From assembly GCA_037974335.1 (NCBI GenBank), contig CM075760.1:16913059-16977058 (forward strand): 64,000 nucleotides of DNA, in the 5' to 3' direction. This DNA is from Prionace glauca. Lineage: Eukaryota; Chordata; Chondrichthyes; Carcharhiniformes; Carcharhinidae. Each line of letters opens with the position of its first letter. The first letter of the stretch is position 1. The translations under genes were made by a program, and so were the position numbers. Positions 63,151-64,000 of this stretch are shown here, piece after piece. The notes below the pieces were generated by a model. It worked only from the letters and a program-made list of their open reading frames with translations, had not been told where the DNA came from and made no database searches.

Positions 63151-63299
63151 TACATCATCACTCCCCACAGTGAATACAAATACAAAGTATTAATTTAAAA
63201 CCCCCAAATATCTCCCAGCTCCACGGACAAATTACCACATTACTCCCTAGTGGATCTTATTCTTTGTCTGGTCACCTCCTGCCCTTCACAGAACACCTT

Positions 63300-63838
63300 T
63301 AAACAAACGTTACACAGAGGAGGAAGTTTTGGCCTGAAGCTCCTCAACCAACTTCCGCATTCACACAATGGAGGAAATGTGATTGGCTGGAGGACCAGAG
63401 TTCTTTCGGTCCTCCAACTCTTTCTATTGGTTAATACCTCAGCCTGACCGTCGTGGGGAAATGGGCGACCCGCGCACATGCGCAGGTTCCCCTCTCCCCG
63501 GAACATGCGCTGCTTCCCCTCTCTCTTGGACATGCGCTGTCCCGGGCCGGGGGGGAGGGGGCGACCACCGAGCGGCTTCTCGCTCTGGTCGGAGCCGCCA
63601 GCCGCTTGTCTGGAAACCTTGGCTCGAGGAGGGGGAGGGGAACAATGGGAGGGGGCGGGGCTCCCGGGTCCGCGAGGTGGAGTCTCTACCCCTCTGACCT
63701 TCACGCTGAGCTGCTGACCAATGGGAAATATTGGAGGACCGGAAGGACTCTGGTCCTCCAGCCAACCACAGCCCGGGCTTTGTGTGAATGAAGATTGCGC
63801 TTCAGACAGACTCAAACTTCCTCCGGTCTCCCACATCT
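63300..63838. promoter_or_regulatory. Bidirectional class A promoter with two first exons
   Basis: Left half, minus: GAGGAGCTTCAGGCCAAAAC, ATTGGCTGGAGGACCAGAG (plus reading), TTTCTATTGGTTAATACC. Core 63476-63680: CATGCGCAGG, CACCGAGCGGCTTCTCGCT, AACCTTGGCTCGAGGAGGG, AACAATGGGAGG and GGGGCGGGGCTCCC. Right half, plus: GACCAATGGGAAATATTGG, GGTCCTCCAGCCAACCACAG and exon GAAGATTGCGCTTCAGACAG, ending with donor CATCT|GTGAGTAAAAC (GT at 63839-63840). The left half probably serves the finger gene at 56770. The right half points to a gene beyond the window. Confidence 0.72.
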
Positions 63839-63899
63839 GTGAGTAAAACATCTTTCTGTTCTCCCCCTTTCCATTTCTTTTCTTATTCTGGGGGAAATT

Positions 63900-64000
63900 G
63901 TTGACCTGCAGCGATTGATCACGCGAAATAGAAGCAGGAGTGTCCACCAGGCCCTTCAAGCCTGTCCCGCCATTCAGTGCAATCATATCTAATCTATTTC
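63900..64000 (-). mobile_element. Start of a CR1-like 3' end at window edge
   Basis: AGAAGCAGGAGTGTCCACCA, AAGCCTGTCCCGCCATTCAG, TGCAATCATATCTAATCTAT resembles the family 1 3' UTR on the minus strand; it runs out of the window. Confidence 0.6.

Overview
The window is vertebrate nuclear DNA, most likely from a shark or other elasmobranch. The evidence is a dense mix of CR1-type LINEs ending in short ATGTTCTT or ATGTTCTA repeats, tRNA-headed SINEs of the V-SINE/HE1 kind, several high-copy repeats I associate with elasmobranchs, and intron-bearing C2H2 zinc-finger genes with no KRAB, SCAN or BTB domain in view. The species call rests on remembered repeat families and was not checked by a search.

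Host genes. Seven C2H2 loci are visible: 17855-19404 (-), 31813-33008 (+), 38741-39740 (-), 40421-41424 (-), 43892-45132 (+), 50231-51721 (-) and 56770-57612 (-). Each encodes its fingers in one last exon. In five of them the open frame begins with the same finger, MEKPWKC. Only the + gene at 44206 (11 fingers) and the - gene at 56770 (10 fingers) are clean from ATG to stop. The other five carry a stop or frameshift, four of them at the C-terminal end of the array. Upstream of most finger arrays lie a decayed N-terminal finger and a conserved intron end (TTCTATCCTGGACTGACA, then TTTTACAG). Further upstream are CpG-rich promoter modules.

Promoter architecture. Two classes of promoter module recur. 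Class A (7.2-7.75, 52.7-53.3 and 63.3-63.84 kb, plus a weaker copy at 45.3-45.6 kb) has a GC-rich core with CCAAT boxes and a first exon ending in a GTGAGTAAAAC donor. Class B (3.65-4.06, 24.72-25.04, 27.04-27.39 and 41.98-42.56 kb) has NRF1-like GCGCATGCGC, YY1-like AAGATGGCGGC and CCAAT boxes. Several are head-to-head and appear to serve a minus-strand finger gene on the left and a plus-strand gene on the right. Some are orphaned, with no finger gene left downstream. A tandem CRE (TGACGTCA) array follows one of them.

Repeats. 0-3 kb: two CR1 3' ends, a 52-bp tandem array and two fold-back elements. 4-10 kb: old LINE pieces, a SINE and a long 46-bp minisatellite. 10-15 kb: an old Ty3/Gypsy pol fragment beside a near full-length CR1. 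20-24 kb: a second long CR1 in the opposite orientation. 25-37 kb: stacked LINE fragments, a tRNA-Val pseudogene and a Penelope-like fragment. 46-63 kb: SINEs, a composite SINE present twice in inverted orientation, and further CR1 copies. I see no CRISPR array, rRNA or bacterial feature.
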